The notes beneath the pieces are model-generated. The model searched no databases. It was not told the origin of the DNA and was given only the letters and a program-made list of their open reading frames with translations. Positions 1-8,729 of a stretch of 64,000 bases of DNA are shown here, in pieces. The stretch is from UBA2882 sp045542735 (GTDB lineage Bacteria > Bacillota > Clostridia > Lachnospirales > Lachnospiraceae). The translations under genes were made by a program, and so were the position numbers. The DNA is taken from positions 124,001-188,000 of the forward strand of contig JAZQLQ010000008.1 of assembly GCA_045542735.1 (NCBI GenBank), in the 5' to 3' direction. The first letter of the stretch is position 1. Each line of letters opens with the position of its first letter.

Positions 1-352
1 TGACGGTCACTTTTGCAACCGGCTTCTTTTCCATTGTCTCCGGTATATTTTTGTATTCACCCACTGCATTCTTTTGTAAAGAATGTTTGATTAACAAAAA
101 AATGGCGAAATAGATAGGAATCAAGAGAAACATCAGATAAAACAACGTTAAGTCTCCCTGCTTGTTATAGCCGTCCCACACAGTGCCTCCCGCTACCATT
201 TCTTCATATACCGGCTTTGACCCATATAATAGACCTTTACAAAGCCATAAAGTACCGCCTGTTGCAACTAAAGTAAAAAGGGCAGCAGCCAATGCTTCTA
301 CCCCACTTTGTATTTGTAATTTTTGCCACAGTTTATGCAATCCATTATTCAT
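1..352 (-). CDS. Membrane protein of unknown function, 3' part outside window
   Basis: The reading frame starts with ATG at 352 and runs off the left edge, so 117 residues are visible. Two hydrophobic segments stand out, at about residues 19-43 and 68-90, separated by a short polar loop. A lysine- and proline-containing stretch follows that would lie on the same side as the N terminus. The start codon lies inside the end of the upstream hybrid kinase gene (8-nt overlap), so the two are probably translationally coupled and may act together. I do not recognise the family. Only the topology and the coupling can be stated. Confidence 0.7.
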   Translation of the reverse strand, partial: MNNGLHKLWQKLQIQSGVEALAAALFTLVATGGTLWLCKGLLYGSKPVYEEMVAGGTVWDGYNKQGDLTLFYLMFLLIPIYFAIFLLIKHSLQKNAVGEYKNIPETMEKKPVAKVTV

Positions 353-1925
353 TGCTATTCTCCTGCATTCTGACGTATTCTGCATAGGTCACCGGATAAT
401 CATCTTTAATCCACCTTTGTATTGCAGTCTTTACCTCATTCTCTTTGATCGGCTTGGAAATACAATCCGAAAAGCCCAACGCCGCATATTCTTTCTTGGC
501 ATCTGCACGGGCATTTACACTCATCAACACAATTGGTAATTGCTGATAATATTCATCATCAATATAACGCAACTCCTTCACTGTCTCTATACCACTTTTT
601 TCAGGCATCATCTGATCAATAAAAACCATCTGATACTGTCTGCCTTCCAAAAGCTCAATTGCTTTCGCACCGGTGTTGGTACACTCTACAATGACGCCCA
701 TGGAGCTTAAAATTGCATCAATCAATTTGCAGTTCTCACGGTTATCATCCACCACCAACACTTGGATGCGGCTATGATACATAGACATACCTGCTGCATT
801 GATTGCTTCAGTCTTCATATGGCGCAAATCCTGCATCTGCAACTCATGATATGCATGAATGGTACGCTCGTCCTCTACTCTTTGCAACAGACAAATACGG
901 AATGCAGCTTCTTCCGAATCCGACAAATCCTCAAAACTACCTTTTAACCGATCAATGATTCTCTGACTTAAGAAATATCCCAATGCAGCCTTGTTTACGG
1001 TAACCGCTGTAATATCCGTATAGCCGATGATACGGATAACCAGAGTAATATTCTGCCCTCTTTTGGGCAAAATCCCACTCTCATAAGTCACACTCATACG
1101 GATATTTGCTTCCGAGCGGTACATCAGCAAGTCGGAACAGATACCTGATAATGCCTGTCTGATTTCTTCTCTTGCACCGTATAGCTTAATGGGCAGATTA
1201 TCATCCAAATCCAGTTCAAACTTTTTATTCTTTCCTCTTATGATACCATGCATGTCTTTTTCTATACCACGGAACAATCCCTGTACATCATACACAGTCT
1301 CATCTAACACTATTTCTTTACGTTCCTTTGCGGCGCCACCTGACAGATTTGCATACTCCAGTCCATCAGCCTGCTCCTTGCCGCCTTCCAACACATGACT
1401 TTCAAAGTAATCAGCAACATAACAAATAATCGATGCCACAATAATATACTCTATGGTAACTTGCAATAAGGACATATATATATCCGTTCCGTTATATACG
1501 TTTCCACTCATAGCAGTGGCACGATAGTAAACAATCACTATCATACAAACGTAGCACAACAGACAAATCCGTTGGGACAGTCGCTGATTACAATAAAACA
1601 AGCTGATAACCGGTACTGCAATATATGCAAAAGCCACCTCCATATAAGAATTCAATCCCAAAAGACTCAGCATAATCTCCAAGGACATCAACACCACAAT
1701 GGCAATGGCATCCTCATTATATGAAATCTTATTAAAAATACCGGGGAAAACGCATAAAATAAGAACCCCAACACAAACATATATGATTTTTTCCATGTCG
1801 TGCTGAATATAGCCTGTGAAATAAAGAATTAAAATAACCGGGATAAAAAATAAAAATACCAGAATTAATTTTGATAAAATCCGATTGGCTCTGATGGCAG
1901 CCATTTTCATCTTTTCATTGTACAT
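345..1925 (-). CDS. Membrane-bound degenerate hybrid histidine kinase / response regulator
   Basis: This is a 526-residue protein. Six hydrophobic segments lie in the first 175 residues. A middle region (about 215-360) resembles a kinase ATPase domain in its N-box-like helix (REEIRQALSGICSDLL). It has no recognisable phospho-acceptor H-box and no DxGxG glycine box, so I expect it not to phosphorylate itself. The C terminus (about 387-510) is a complete receiver domain: acidic pair DD in VLVVDDN, phospho-acceptor aspartate near 437 in VFIDQMMP, switch serine near 469 and conserved lysine near 491 in SKP. It probably receives phosphate from another kinase while sensing through its membrane part. 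The start is supported by GGGGAG seven bases upstream. The next gene overlaps its stop. Confidence 0.85.
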   Translation of the reverse strand: MYNEKMKMAAIRANRILSKLILVFLFFIPVILILYFTGYIQHDMEKIIYVCVGVLILCVFPGIFNKISYNEDAIAIVVLMSLEIMLSLLGLNSYMEVAFAYIAVPVISLFYCNQRLSQRICLLCYVCMIVIVYYRATAMSGNVYNGTDIYMSLLQVTIEYIIVASIICYVADYFESHVLEGGKEQADGLEYANLSGGAAKERKEIVLDETVYDVQGLFRGIEKDMHGIIRGKNKKFELDLDDNLPIKLYGAREEIRQALSGICSDLLMYRSEANIRMSVTYESGILPKRGQNITLVIRIIGYTDITAVTVNKAALGYFLSQRIIDRLKGSFEDLSDSEEAAFRICLLQRVEDERTIHAYHELQMQDLRHMKTEAINAAGMSMYHSRIQVLVVDDNRENCKLIDAILSSMGVIVECTNTGAKAIELLEGRQYQMVFIDQMMPEKSGIETVKELRYIDDEYYQQLPIVLMSVNARADAKKEYAALGFSDCISKPIKENEVKTAIQRWIKDDYPVTYAEYVRMQENSNE

Positions 1926-2013
1926 GTCGTTTCTCCCCCGCGCACATAAAAGACTAAAGTTAGGATAATTTTACCACAAGAAATGGGGTTTGTAAAAGGC
2001 TAAGAATAAAATA

Positions 2014-2039
2014 AAGAGCCTTGAATAATCAAGGCTCTT
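2014..2039 (-). terminator. Intrinsic terminator of tRNA-Thr
   Basis: There is a perfect 11-bp stem (AAGAGCCTTGA with its complement) and a 4-base loop. On the minus strand it is followed by TATTTTATT. It lies a few bases past the 3' end of tRNA-Thr. Confidence 0.85.
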
Positions 2040-2043
2040 AGTA

Positions 2044-2116
2044 AGCTGATAACGGGACTCGGACCCGTGACCTCCACATTACCAATGTGACGCTCTACCA
2101 CCTGAGCTATATCAGC
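2044..2116 (-). tRNA. tRNA-Thr (anticodon GGT)
   Basis: The minus strand folds into a standard cloverleaf. The 7-bp acceptor stem is GCTGATA with TATCAGC, the D-arm contains AGCTCAGGTGGTAGAGC, the anticodon loop is centred on GGT, and the T-arm carries GTCCGAGTCC. The discriminator base is T. No CCA is encoded, so the CCA end must be added enzymatically. It has its own strong promoter and terminator. Confidence 0.95.
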
Positions 2117-2137
2117 CTGGTTTAACCACCGACGACT

Positions 2138-2167
2138 ATTGTAGCACAGGCATCTTCACTTTGTCAA
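2138..2167 (-). promoter_or_regulatory. Sigma-A-type promoter of tRNA-Thr
   Basis: The -35 is TTGACA (2162-2167), the spacer is 18 bp and the -10 is TACAAT (2138-2143), with an extended TG just before the -10. The -35 directly abuts the stop codon of the upstream coding region. Confidence 0.85.
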
Positions 2168-2464
2168 CTAATCTCTGAAAGCTTGCTCAAATACTTCGAT
2201 CTCGATACGATATGCATCTCTTTCAATGATTAAATCTTCAATCTGTTTGTCGATTTCTTTTACTTCTTTCTTAGTATCGTCAAGATGCTCTCTGATTAAT
2301 TTGCTACCTTTGTCAAGCAAATGCTCATCTAAACATTTATTATATAACTCAATCTTGAACTTTAACTGATCTTTGTAATCCTTTTTTGCTTTAATCTGCT
2401 GCTCTGCAGTCTGAAATGCAACCTTCATTTCTTTGTAAACTTCATTTCTCATTTTGTTTTCCAT
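2168..2464 (-). CDS. Small coiled-coil protein, function unknown
   Basis: This 98-residue protein is highly charged, with Lys and Glu spread in heptad-like patterns over nearly its whole length. It has no cysteine cluster, signal peptide or membrane segment, so it is probably a cytoplasmic helical, coiled-coil-forming protein. The ATG is preceded by AAGGAG at good spacing. It lies downstream of sigH on the same strand, separated by about 100 bases that contain a hairpin and a possible -10 (TATACT), so it may have its own transcript. I do not recognise the family. Confidence 0.75.
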   Translation of the reverse strand: MENKMRNEVYKEMKVAFQTAEQQIKAKKDYKDQLKFKIELYNKCLDEHLLDKGSKLIREHLDDTKKEVKEIDKQIEDLIIERDAYRIEIEVFEQAFRD

Positions 2465-2535
2465 AATGATTATCTCCTTTTCCCCAACATTGGTTCACAA
2501 TACCACTTTTTGTTTTATTAGTATATCACAGCAAA

Positions 2536-2558
2536 CTTTTTCTGCCTAGCAGAAAAAA
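2536..2558 (-). other. Hairpin between sigH and the coiled-coil gene
   Basis: A 10-bp stem (CTTTTTCTGC and complement) with a 3-base loop lies just after the sigH stop. On the minus strand no U-tract follows, so it is at best a weak terminator. It may instead stabilise the sigH 3' end. Confidence 0.4.
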
Positions 2559-2568
2559 GGTTTTTCTG

Positions 2569-3174
2569 TCATTTTTTGTTTAATGCCTTCCGAATTTTCG
2601 TCTTTACACGGCTCAACGCATTATCTGTGGATTTCGCATCCCTTCCCAAAAGCTTGGCAATCTCAATATATCCCATACCGGTCATGGAAAGTTCCAGCAC
2701 CTGTCTTTCAAAAGAACTCAATTCATTCTCAATAATTTTTTCAATGGCTTCCACATTTTCCTGGTCTATGAGAATCTCTTCCGGATTGCGCTCTTTTTTA
2801 TTTTCCAAGGCATCAATCAGACCGGCACCCTCTTCATCACTATCCTGATAAATGGATACATATGTGTTGAGCGGACTATGCTTCTTTCTGCCGGAGGCCT
2901 GCAACGCTGTGTACATTTGTCTGGAAATACACAACTCAGCAAAGGTATAAAAACTGGCATCCCTGCCACTGTCATAGTCCCTGACAGCCTTAAATAAGCC
3001 AATCATCCCTTCCTGAATCAAGTCATCCTTGTCTGCACCCAGGATAAACATGGTTGCTGCCTTGCTACGCACCAGATTTTTGTACTTATCCATCAGATAT
3101 TCAATTATCTCTTCTTCACCATCTCTGGCACGGATAATCAATTCTTCATCCGTGAAATCATTGTATAAATTCAA
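2569..3174 (-). CDS. sigH: RNA polymerase sigma-H factor
   Basis: At 201 residues this is the usual length for SigH/Spo0H, the sigma factor that directs early stationary-phase, competence and sporulation-initiation genes in Firmicutes. Region 2 carries the motif LVRSKAATMFILGADKDDLI with QEGMIGLFKAVRDYD. Region 4 near the C terminus is a helix-turn-helix (ELSMTGMGYIEIAKLLGRD). The best start is TTG at 3174, with GAGG eight bases upstream. Its place behind rlmB, mrnC and cysS matches the gene order seen in Bacillus and many Clostridia, although a yacP homologue that usually sits between rlmB and sigH is missing here. Confidence 0.93.
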   Translation of the reverse strand: MNLYNDFTDEELIIRARDGEEEIIEYLMDKYKNLVRSKAATMFILGADKDDLIQEGMIGLFKAVRDYDSGRDASFYTFAELCISRQMYTALQASGRKKHSPLNTYVSIYQDSDEEGAGLIDALENKKERNPEEILIDQENVEAIEKIIENELSSFERQVLELSMTGMGYIEIAKLLGRDAKSTDNALSRVKTKIRKALNKK

Positions 3175-3248
3175 ATCCTATTCCTCTTAATTATATGATA
3201 CACAAATCTTTACTATGACACATCCCCGTTTTTTTGCATTATGTAAAC

Positions 3249-3989
3249 CTATTGTAATCTCTGTCTCACAATTTCATATGCCAGAACACCGGCAGCAACG
3301 GAAGCATTAAGTGAATCAATATCCCCCTTCATGGGAATGGATGCTACCATATCACATTTTTCTTTCACCAGGCGGCTGACACCTTCTCCTTCATTTCCGA
3401 TCACAAGACCAATAGCACCTTTTAAATTCAAATCATACATACGTGTTCCACCCATATCGGCACAAACAAACCAAAGGCCTTCTTTTTTTAATTCTTCAAT
3501 AGTCTTACCGATATTTGTAACCTTGGCAACCGGTGTATAATTTAAAGCTCCGGCACTGGTTCTTGCCACTGTGGCCGTCAATCCTACAGCTCTGTTTTTG
3601 GGGATGATAACACCGTGGGCACCGGATAAGTTTGCTGTACGGATAATCGCACCCAGATTATGAGGGTCCTCGATGCCATCCAAAATAAAAATAAAAGGAT
3701 CTTCACCCTTTTCCCTTGCGGATGCCAAGATATCTTCCACCTCTGCATAGGAATATGCTGCAGCCATAGCAATGACCCCTTGATGCTTACCGGTTGAGGA
3801 CAACTGGTCCAGACGCTCTTTTTCTACATATTTAATGATGGTATCATGCTTTTTTGCCTCACGGCGGATGGTGGACATAGGTCCATCCTGACAACCATCC
3901 AAAATAAATACTTTATCAATGGTTTTTCCGGAACGAAACGCCTCAATCACAGCATTTCTTCCTTCAATCATAAATTCTTCGTATGCCAT
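3249..3989 (-). CDS. rlmB: 23S rRNA (guanosine-2'-O)-methyltransferase RlmB, SpoU/TrmH family
   Basis: This 246-residue protein has an N-terminal substrate-binding domain (starting EGRNAVIEAFRSGK) and a C-terminal SPOUT knot. The three family motifs are visible: DPHNLGAIIRTANLSGA, IGNEGEGVSRL and IPMKGDIDSLNASVAAG. The family transfers a methyl group from S-adenosylmethionine to a guanosine ribose in 23S rRNA. I chose the ATG at 3989 because AAGGAG lies five bases upstream; an in-frame start eight codons earlier lacks such a site. It lies in the cysE-cysS-mrnC-rlmB-sigH series. Confidence 0.92.
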   Translation of the reverse strand: MAYEEFMIEGRNAVIEAFRSGKTIDKVFILDGCQDGPMSTIRREAKKHDTIIKYVEKERLDQLSSTGKHQGVIAMAAAYSYAEVEDILASAREKGEDPFIFILDGIEDPHNLGAIIRTANLSGAHGVIIPKNRAVGLTATVARTSAGALNYTPVAKVTNIGKTIEELKKEGLWFVCADMGGTRMYDLNLKGAIGLVIGNEGEGVSRLVKEKCDMVASIPMKGDIDSLNASVAAGVLAYEIVRQRLQ

Positions 3990-4057
3990 GGCATCTCCTT
4001 TTCTTGTTAACATAATTTTTATTATCGTAAACCTTCCACTTCGTATCAGTTTACATA

Positions 4058-4498
4058 TTATATACTTACGTCAACCTTCTCTAATCCCAATTTTGTTAAT
4101 TCTAAGATACGTTCTTCTCTTCCCGATAGATACAGATATCCAAATAAAGCTTCCAATCCCGTGGCCTTCCGGTACTCTGCAATACTGGCATTCTTTGCTG
4201 CTGTATGGGATTTGGCATTTCTGCCTCTTTTATAGCAGGCAAGTTCTTCTTCTGTAAGCTCCGCTAATAAAGCTTCTGCCATTTTTGCCTGTACTTTGGC
4301 ATTCACCACGCGACTTTTTGTTTTATGTAAGCCATCCGCACTACGATTTCCTCTTTCTACCACAACGGTACGGATGATAATCTCAAATATCCCATCGCCG
4401 ATAAACGCCAAAGCCAGTGGAGAATAGGTTTTGACATCCACATCTCCACAGTCAAAGGTCTCTTTAATCTGATTCAGTAACGTTACGCTCTTTTCCAT
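4058..4498 (-). CDS. mrnC: Mini-ribonuclease 3 (23S rRNA maturation)
   Basis: This 146-residue protein consists of one RNase III catalytic domain without the double-stranded-RNA-binding domain, the hallmark of Mini-III. The acidic signature is present as LAFIGDGIFEIIIR near the N terminus, and a second conserved block reads FGYLYLSGREERILEL near the C terminus. In Bacillus it trims 23S rRNA precursors. It overlaps the end of cysS by 16 bases and takes its ribosome binding site (GAAGG) from inside that gene, so coupled translation is likely. Confidence 0.93.
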   Translation of the reverse strand: MEKSVTLLNQIKETFDCGDVDVKTYSPLALAFIGDGIFEIIIRTVVVERGNRSADGLHKTKSRVVNAKVQAKMAEALLAELTEEELACYKRGRNAKSHTAAKNASIAEYRKATGLEALFGYLYLSGREERILELTKLGLEKVDVSI

Positions 4499-5892
4499 TT
4501 TACACCTTCACGGGTATCTTCCAACACAATGCCCTTACTTAATAACTCATCACGGATTTCATCTGCTCTTGCAAAGTTTTTCGCTTTTCTTGCTGCAGTA
4601 CGTTCCTCAATGAGGGCTTCAATATCTGCATCCAAAAGTTCTTCTTTCTTATCCACTTCCAAACCACAGATATCGCAAAGCATTCTTACTTCATCTAATA
4701 ACGCCTGTAAAAATTCTTTGGAATTTTCTCCACTTGCATTGGTGTTGGTAAATTTGATTAATTCAAAAATAGCTGAAATCGCATCTGCCGTATTAAAATC
4801 ATCATCCATTGCCGCATCAAATTTATCTACATATGCTTTTGCTTCCTCTAACAAAGTTTTTTCTGCTTCGTCCATTGTATCTTTGCCGGAAACACTCAGT
4901 GCATACTTCAGATTCTCTACACCTGTAATGATACGGTCAAGGCCGTTCTTTGCCGCTTCCATCAAGTCTGCACTGAAGTTTAAGGGACTTCTGTAATGAG
5001 CGGAAAGCATGAAGAAACGGAGTACCTGCAAATCATATTTCTCACTGATATCTCTTACGGTAAAGAAGTTACCCAGAGATTTACTCATCTTCTTATTGTC
5101 AATATTTAAGAATGCATTGTGCATCCAATATTTTGCAAATTCTTTTCCATTTGCCGCTTCGGACTGTGCAATCTCATTTTCATGGTGAGGGAATACCAGA
5201 TCCTCTCCGCCTGCATGAATATCAATCTGCTCACCCAAATATTTTTTACTCATAACAGAGCATTCAATATGCCAACCGGGACGACCGTTGCACCAGGGAG
5301 ACTCCCAATAAGGCTCTCCTTCTTTTTTGGGTTTCCACAATACGAAATCCAAGGGATCTTCTTTTTGATCTTCACCGCTTACCAAGAGAGAACGGTTACC
5401 GCCCTGTAAGTCATCCAGATTTTTATGTGAAAGCTTGCCATATTCTTTAAAGCTTCGTGTACGGAAATATACGGTTCCGTCTGCTGCCGCATAAGCATGA
5501 CCTTTTTCAATCAAGGTACGAATCATATCCAGCATACCATCGATTTCTTCGGTCGCCTTAGGATGGGTTGTTGCAGGTTTAACATGCATGGACTCCATAT
5601 CCTTTTTGCACTCTGCGATATAACGCTCAGAAATCACGGAAGGATCTACACCTTCTTCATTTGCTGCTTTGATGATTTTGTCATCTACGTCTGTAAAGTT
5701 AGAAACATAATTAACCTCCAAGCCCTTATGCTCCATATAACGACGTACGGTATCAAACACAATCATAGGTCTGGCATTACCGATATGAATTAAGTTATAT
5801 ACAGTCGGTCCGCAGACATACATTCTTACCTTTCCTTCTTCAATGGGTACAAACTCTTCTTTTTTCTTTGTTAATGTGTTATAGATTTTCAT
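4483..5892 (-). CDS. cysS: Cysteinyl-tRNA synthetase
   Basis: At 469 residues this is the usual length for the class I synthetase that charges tRNA-Cys. The N-terminal zinc-site motif VCGPTVYNLIHIGNARP contains both the first zinc cysteine and the HIGH signature. GWHIECSVMS and HHENEIAQSEAANG provide the other zinc ligands. The KMSKS loop is KKMSKSLGNF. Start ATG at 5892 with AAGGAG upstream. It follows cysE by 21 bases, and both lie behind a T-box leader, which ties charging and synthesis of cysteine to the same signal. Confidence 0.96.
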   Translation of the reverse strand: MKIYNTLTKKKEEFVPIEEGKVRMYVCGPTVYNLIHIGNARPMIVFDTVRRYMEHKGLEVNYVSNFTDVDDKIIKAANEEGVDPSVISERYIAECKKDMESMHVKPATTHPKATEEIDGMLDMIRTLIEKGHAYAAADGTVYFRTRSFKEYGKLSHKNLDDLQGGNRSLLVSGEDQKEDPLDFVLWKPKKEGEPYWESPWCNGRPGWHIECSVMSKKYLGEQIDIHAGGEDLVFPHHENEIAQSEAANGKEFAKYWMHNAFLNIDNKKMSKSLGNFFTVRDISEKYDLQVLRFFMLSAHYRSPLNFSADLMEAAKNGLDRIITGVENLKYALSVSGKDTMDEAEKTLLEEAKAYVDKFDAAMDDDFNTADAISAIFELIKFTNTNASGENSKEFLQALLDEVRMLCDICGLEVDKKEELLDADIEALIEERTAARKAKNFARADEIRDELLSKGIVLEDTREGVKWKRA

Positions 5893-5913
5893 GTCCTTCT
5901 CCTTTATGTTATG

Positions 5914-6564
5914 TTAACCAATTTTACTTTCCAAGTGTTCGACTCTTTCAAGCAACAACCGGTTGCTTTCCCGTAGACTGTCCAATTCTTCTTTTACCGG
6001 GTCAGGCAAATGAACCTGATCCAACTCTTCCTGTGGTAAGCTGATATTGTTTCGTTTAACCACTCTGCCCGGCACACCAACTACTGTGGAATTGGGCGGT
6101 ACTTCCTCCAGCACCACACTACCGGCACCGATTTTACTGTTATCTCCGACGGTAAAAGAACCAAGCACTTTGGCTCCTGCACTAATCATTACATTATTGC
6201 CGATGGTAGGGTGACGCTTACCCTGTTCTTTACCGGTACCGCCAAGAGTCACTCCCTGATACAGTGTCACATTGTCACCGATAATGGTAGTTTCACCAAT
6301 GATAACACCATTTCCATGGTCAATAAAAAAACCATTTCCAATCTGTGCACCTGGGTGAATCTCAATGCCTGTTTTTCTTGCTGCACGCTGTGAAATCCAT
6401 CTTGCAAAAAAATAACGTTTCTTTTTATATAATTTATGTGCCAATCGATAATGCAACATTACTTTAAAGCTGGGATAGAGAAACACTTCCATATTGGAGT
6501 GAATGGCCGGGTCACGTTCTTTGACAACCCGGATTTCTTCCCTGACACGGCTGATAAAACTCAT
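5914..6564 (-). CDS. cysE: Serine O-acetyltransferase
   Basis: This 216-residue protein makes O-acetylserine from serine and acetyl-CoA, the committed step of cysteine synthesis. It has an N-terminal helical domain followed by the left-handed beta-helix of hexapeptide repeats. The active-site region FFIDHGNGVIIGETTIIGDN and the acetyl-CoA loop YQGVTLGGTGKEQGKRHPTI are intact. The last 35 residues form an extra heptad-rich helix. The ATG at 6564 is chosen because AAGGAAGGTGG lies directly upstream. It is the first gene after the T-box terminator. Confidence 0.94.
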   Translation of the reverse strand: MSFISRVREEIRVVKERDPAIHSNMEVFLYPSFKVMLHYRLAHKLYKKKRYFFARWISQRAARKTGIEIHPGAQIGNGFFIDHGNGVIIGETTIIGDNVTLYQGVTLGGTGKEQGKRHPTIGNNVMISAGAKVLGSFTVGDNSKIGAGSVVLEEVPPNSTVVGVPGRVVKRNNISLPQEELDQVHLPDPVKEELDSLRESNRLLLERVEHLESKIG

Positions 6565-6597
6565 AAGCCACCTTCCTTTCGTGCAAGCACGATACAT

Positions 6598-6631
6598 AAA
6601 AAATCGCCCCTAATATCACTATTAGAGGCGA
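6598..6631 (-). terminator. T-box-controlled intrinsic terminator
   Basis: An 11-bp stem (TCGCCTCTAAT with a complementary arm, including a G-U pair) is followed on the minus strand by six T. It directly follows the T-box core, so the core and the terminator arm compete for pairing. Confidence 0.9.
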
Positions 6632-6866
6632 ATAACTCCGCGGTTCCACTCTGTTTCCGACAATATGTCGGCACTTTTCATCCTTTAACGCAGGAAACGT
6701 ACTCTGCTAATAAGTCACTCTCTGTCGACGGTTCGCAAAATCAGCTTGCGGATGCACTTCCATATCCTTTTTGCCGGGACTGCTTTCAGCCGGTGACACT
6801 CCCTCTCTGATGCTTTACAGACATGTACTCTTTCCGTTCATTGCCTTTGTTTATTCTCTTAAACCT
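6598..6866 (-). promoter_or_regulatory. T-box leader, cysteine type, controlling cysE-cysS
   Basis: The minus-strand leader contains the T-box core AGAGTGGAACCGCGG (6638-6652), which pairs with the uncharged tRNA acceptor end and forms the antiterminator. A terminator follows immediately. Upstream there is a long Stem I region. A TGC triplet followed by A (6754-6756), in the context GGAAGTGCATCC, is a good candidate cysteine specifier codon. The mechanism is that uncharged tRNA-Cys binds and allows read-through into cysE-cysS. Leader identity is clear; the exact specifier position is inferred. Confidence 0.92.
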
Positions 6867-6872
6867 AGTATT

Positions 6873-6901
6873 AGAATATGCAAAATATTTGATTTTGTCA
6901 A
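6873..6901 (-). promoter_or_regulatory. Promoter of the T-box/cysE operon
   Basis: The -35 is TTGACA (6896-6901), the spacer is 17 bp and the -10 is TATTCT (6873-6878). Transcription would start near 6866, giving a leader of about 270 bases. The -35 lies just past the ABC-F stop codon. Confidence 0.85.
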
Positions 6902-6902
6902 C

Positions 6903-8714
6903 CTATTGCTCCGCAATTTTCGTTGCCAGTTCTTCCAGATACATCCACCGCTCCATTTTCTCTTCCAACAGAGCTTCTGTTCTTTCCTTCTCTTCATTTA
7001 ACTCTTTTAATTTGACAAAGTCTCTGGCAAACTTGAGCATGTCCGCTTCCAACTGTTCAAGTTTCTCTTCCAGCTTGGCAATATCGCTTTCAATAGTTTC
7101 ATAATCCTTTTGCTCGCGGTAAGTAAATTTCAGTTTATTTTCACGTCCGGTATTCCACTTAGGCTTCTCCTGACTTTCCGCCTCTTTTTTATCACGGTTG
7201 TCACTTGCAGACGGTCCGCCTTCTTCTGCCAAATCCGCTTCTAAGCGCAGACGGTTTTGATAATCCGTATAACCGCCTTCGGACTGTCGAAGCCTTCCTT
7301 CACCTTCAAATATAAACATTCTGCCAACCACACGATCCAGAAAATAACGGTCATGGGATACCACAATCACAATCCCGGGGAAATGATCCAAATAGTCTTC
7401 CAACACCGTCAATGTAGTGATGTCCAAATCATTGGTGGGCTCATCCAGTATGAGTACATTGGGGGCTCCCATCAGCACCTTGCACAGATAAAGTCTTCGC
7501 CGTTGTCCGCCTGATAATTTTCCTACCGGACCATATTGATCCTCGCCGGCAAATAAAAACTTCTCCAAGAGCCGTGCTGCCGAAATCTTTCCATCCTCAG
7601 TCTCTACAAACTCTGCCACATCACGGATATAATCAATGACCTTCTGCTCCGGTTTCATCTCTTTATCACTGATTTCCTGGGCAAAATAGCCAATCTTTAC
7701 CGTTTGTCCAATCTCGATATAGCCTTCATCCGGTATCACTTCACCCATAATCATTTTCATCAACGTAGATTTACCGCATCCGTTCTTTCCCATAAATCCG
7801 ATGCGGTCATTTTTCAAAAATAAATAGGTAAAATCTTTGATCAATACTTTATCTGCGTAGGCTTTACTGATACCATGCAATTCAACTGTGGTTTTACCCA
7901 AACGGCTCTTAACACTACCAAGCTCTACTGTCCCGTCTTTTGCTGTATCAGGCGTCCTTGACAACTGTTCAAAGCGCTCTAACCGGGCTTTTTGCTTGGT
8001 CGTACGGGCTCTTGCACCACGTTTTACCCATTCCAACTCTTTTCGGAGAATGGAATGACGTTTTCTGTCAGATGCCGCAGCCATTTCCTCACGCTCAGCC
8101 TTCAATGCCAGATACCCTTCGTAGTTTGCTTCATAGGAATAGATTTTCCCTTTATCCACTTCAATAATCCGGTTACACACACTATCAAGGAAATAACGGT
8201 CATGTGTAATCATAATCAATGAACCCCTGAAATTTCTCAAGGTCTCCTCCAACCAATCAGCCATCCCCTGATCCAAGTGGTTAGTGGGCTCATCCAATAC
8301 TAAAATATCCGCCGGCATCAGCAAGGTCTTAACCAATGCCAAGCGCTTCCTCTCACCTCCGGATAATTGACCGCATTTCAAGGAAAAGTCTGTAACGCCC
8401 AACCTGGTCAGCATGGATTTGGCATCACTTTCTTTGTGTGGCGTATCCTTGACGATTGCATCAATCAGATTCTCATCATTGTCAAAAACAGGACTTTGGG
8501 GAAGGTATGCAATTACCTTCCCCTTTGCTCTGATGACTGTTCCTGTATCCGGTTCATCCTCCCCTACAATCATCTTTAGCAGGGTGGTCTTACCGGTTCC
8601 GTTAATACCAAGCACTCCTGTCTTTTCGCCTTCCTGTAAAAAGAAGGATGCCTTGTCAAATATTTTTCGTTCTCCGTATGCTTTTGTAATCTCATCTACG
8701 GTAATGATATTCAT
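6903..8714 (-). CDS. ABC-F family ATPase (Uup/EttA type)
   Basis: This 603-residue soluble protein has two ABC cassettes and no membrane segment. The first carries Walker A GINGTGKTT and signature LSGGERKR. The second carries GKNGCGKST and LSGGQRRR. Both have Walker B followed by DEPTN. The linker between cassettes is Arg/Lys-rich, as expected for ABC-F proteins, which act at the ribosomal E site. A C-terminal charged coiled coil (about 520-600) makes it Uup-like. Nothing links it specifically to antibiotic resistance, so a housekeeping translation factor is most likely. Confidence 0.9.
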   Translation of the reverse strand: MNIITVDEITKAYGERKIFDKASFFLQEGEKTGVLGINGTGKTTLLKMIVGEDEPDTGTVIRAKGKVIAYLPQSPVFDNDENLIDAIVKDTPHKESDAKSMLTRLGVTDFSLKCGQLSGGERKRLALVKTLLMPADILVLDEPTNHLDQGMADWLEETLRNFRGSLIMITHDRYFLDSVCNRIIEVDKGKIYSYEANYEGYLALKAEREEMAAASDRKRHSILRKELEWVKRGARARTTKQKARLERFEQLSRTPDTAKDGTVELGSVKSRLGKTTVELHGISKAYADKVLIKDFTYLFLKNDRIGFMGKNGCGKSTLMKMIMGEVIPDEGYIEIGQTVKIGYFAQEISDKEMKPEQKVIDYIRDVAEFVETEDGKISAARLLEKFLFAGEDQYGPVGKLSGGQRRRLYLCKVLMGAPNVLILDEPTNDLDITTLTVLEDYLDHFPGIVIVVSHDRYFLDRVVGRMFIFEGEGRLRQSEGGYTDYQNRLRLEADLAEEGGPSASDNRDKKEAESQEKPKWNTGRENKLKFTYREQKDYETIESDIAKLEEKLEQLEADMLKFARDFVKLKELNEEKERTEALLEEKMERWMYLEELATKIAEQ

Positions 8715-8729
8715 ATTCCTATCCGCCTT

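Noticed and set aside
6903..8714. Antibiotic-resistance ABC-F protein
   Set aside because: The linker between the cassettes is not of an ARE type that I recognise and the C-terminal coiled coil fits Uup-like housekeeping members.
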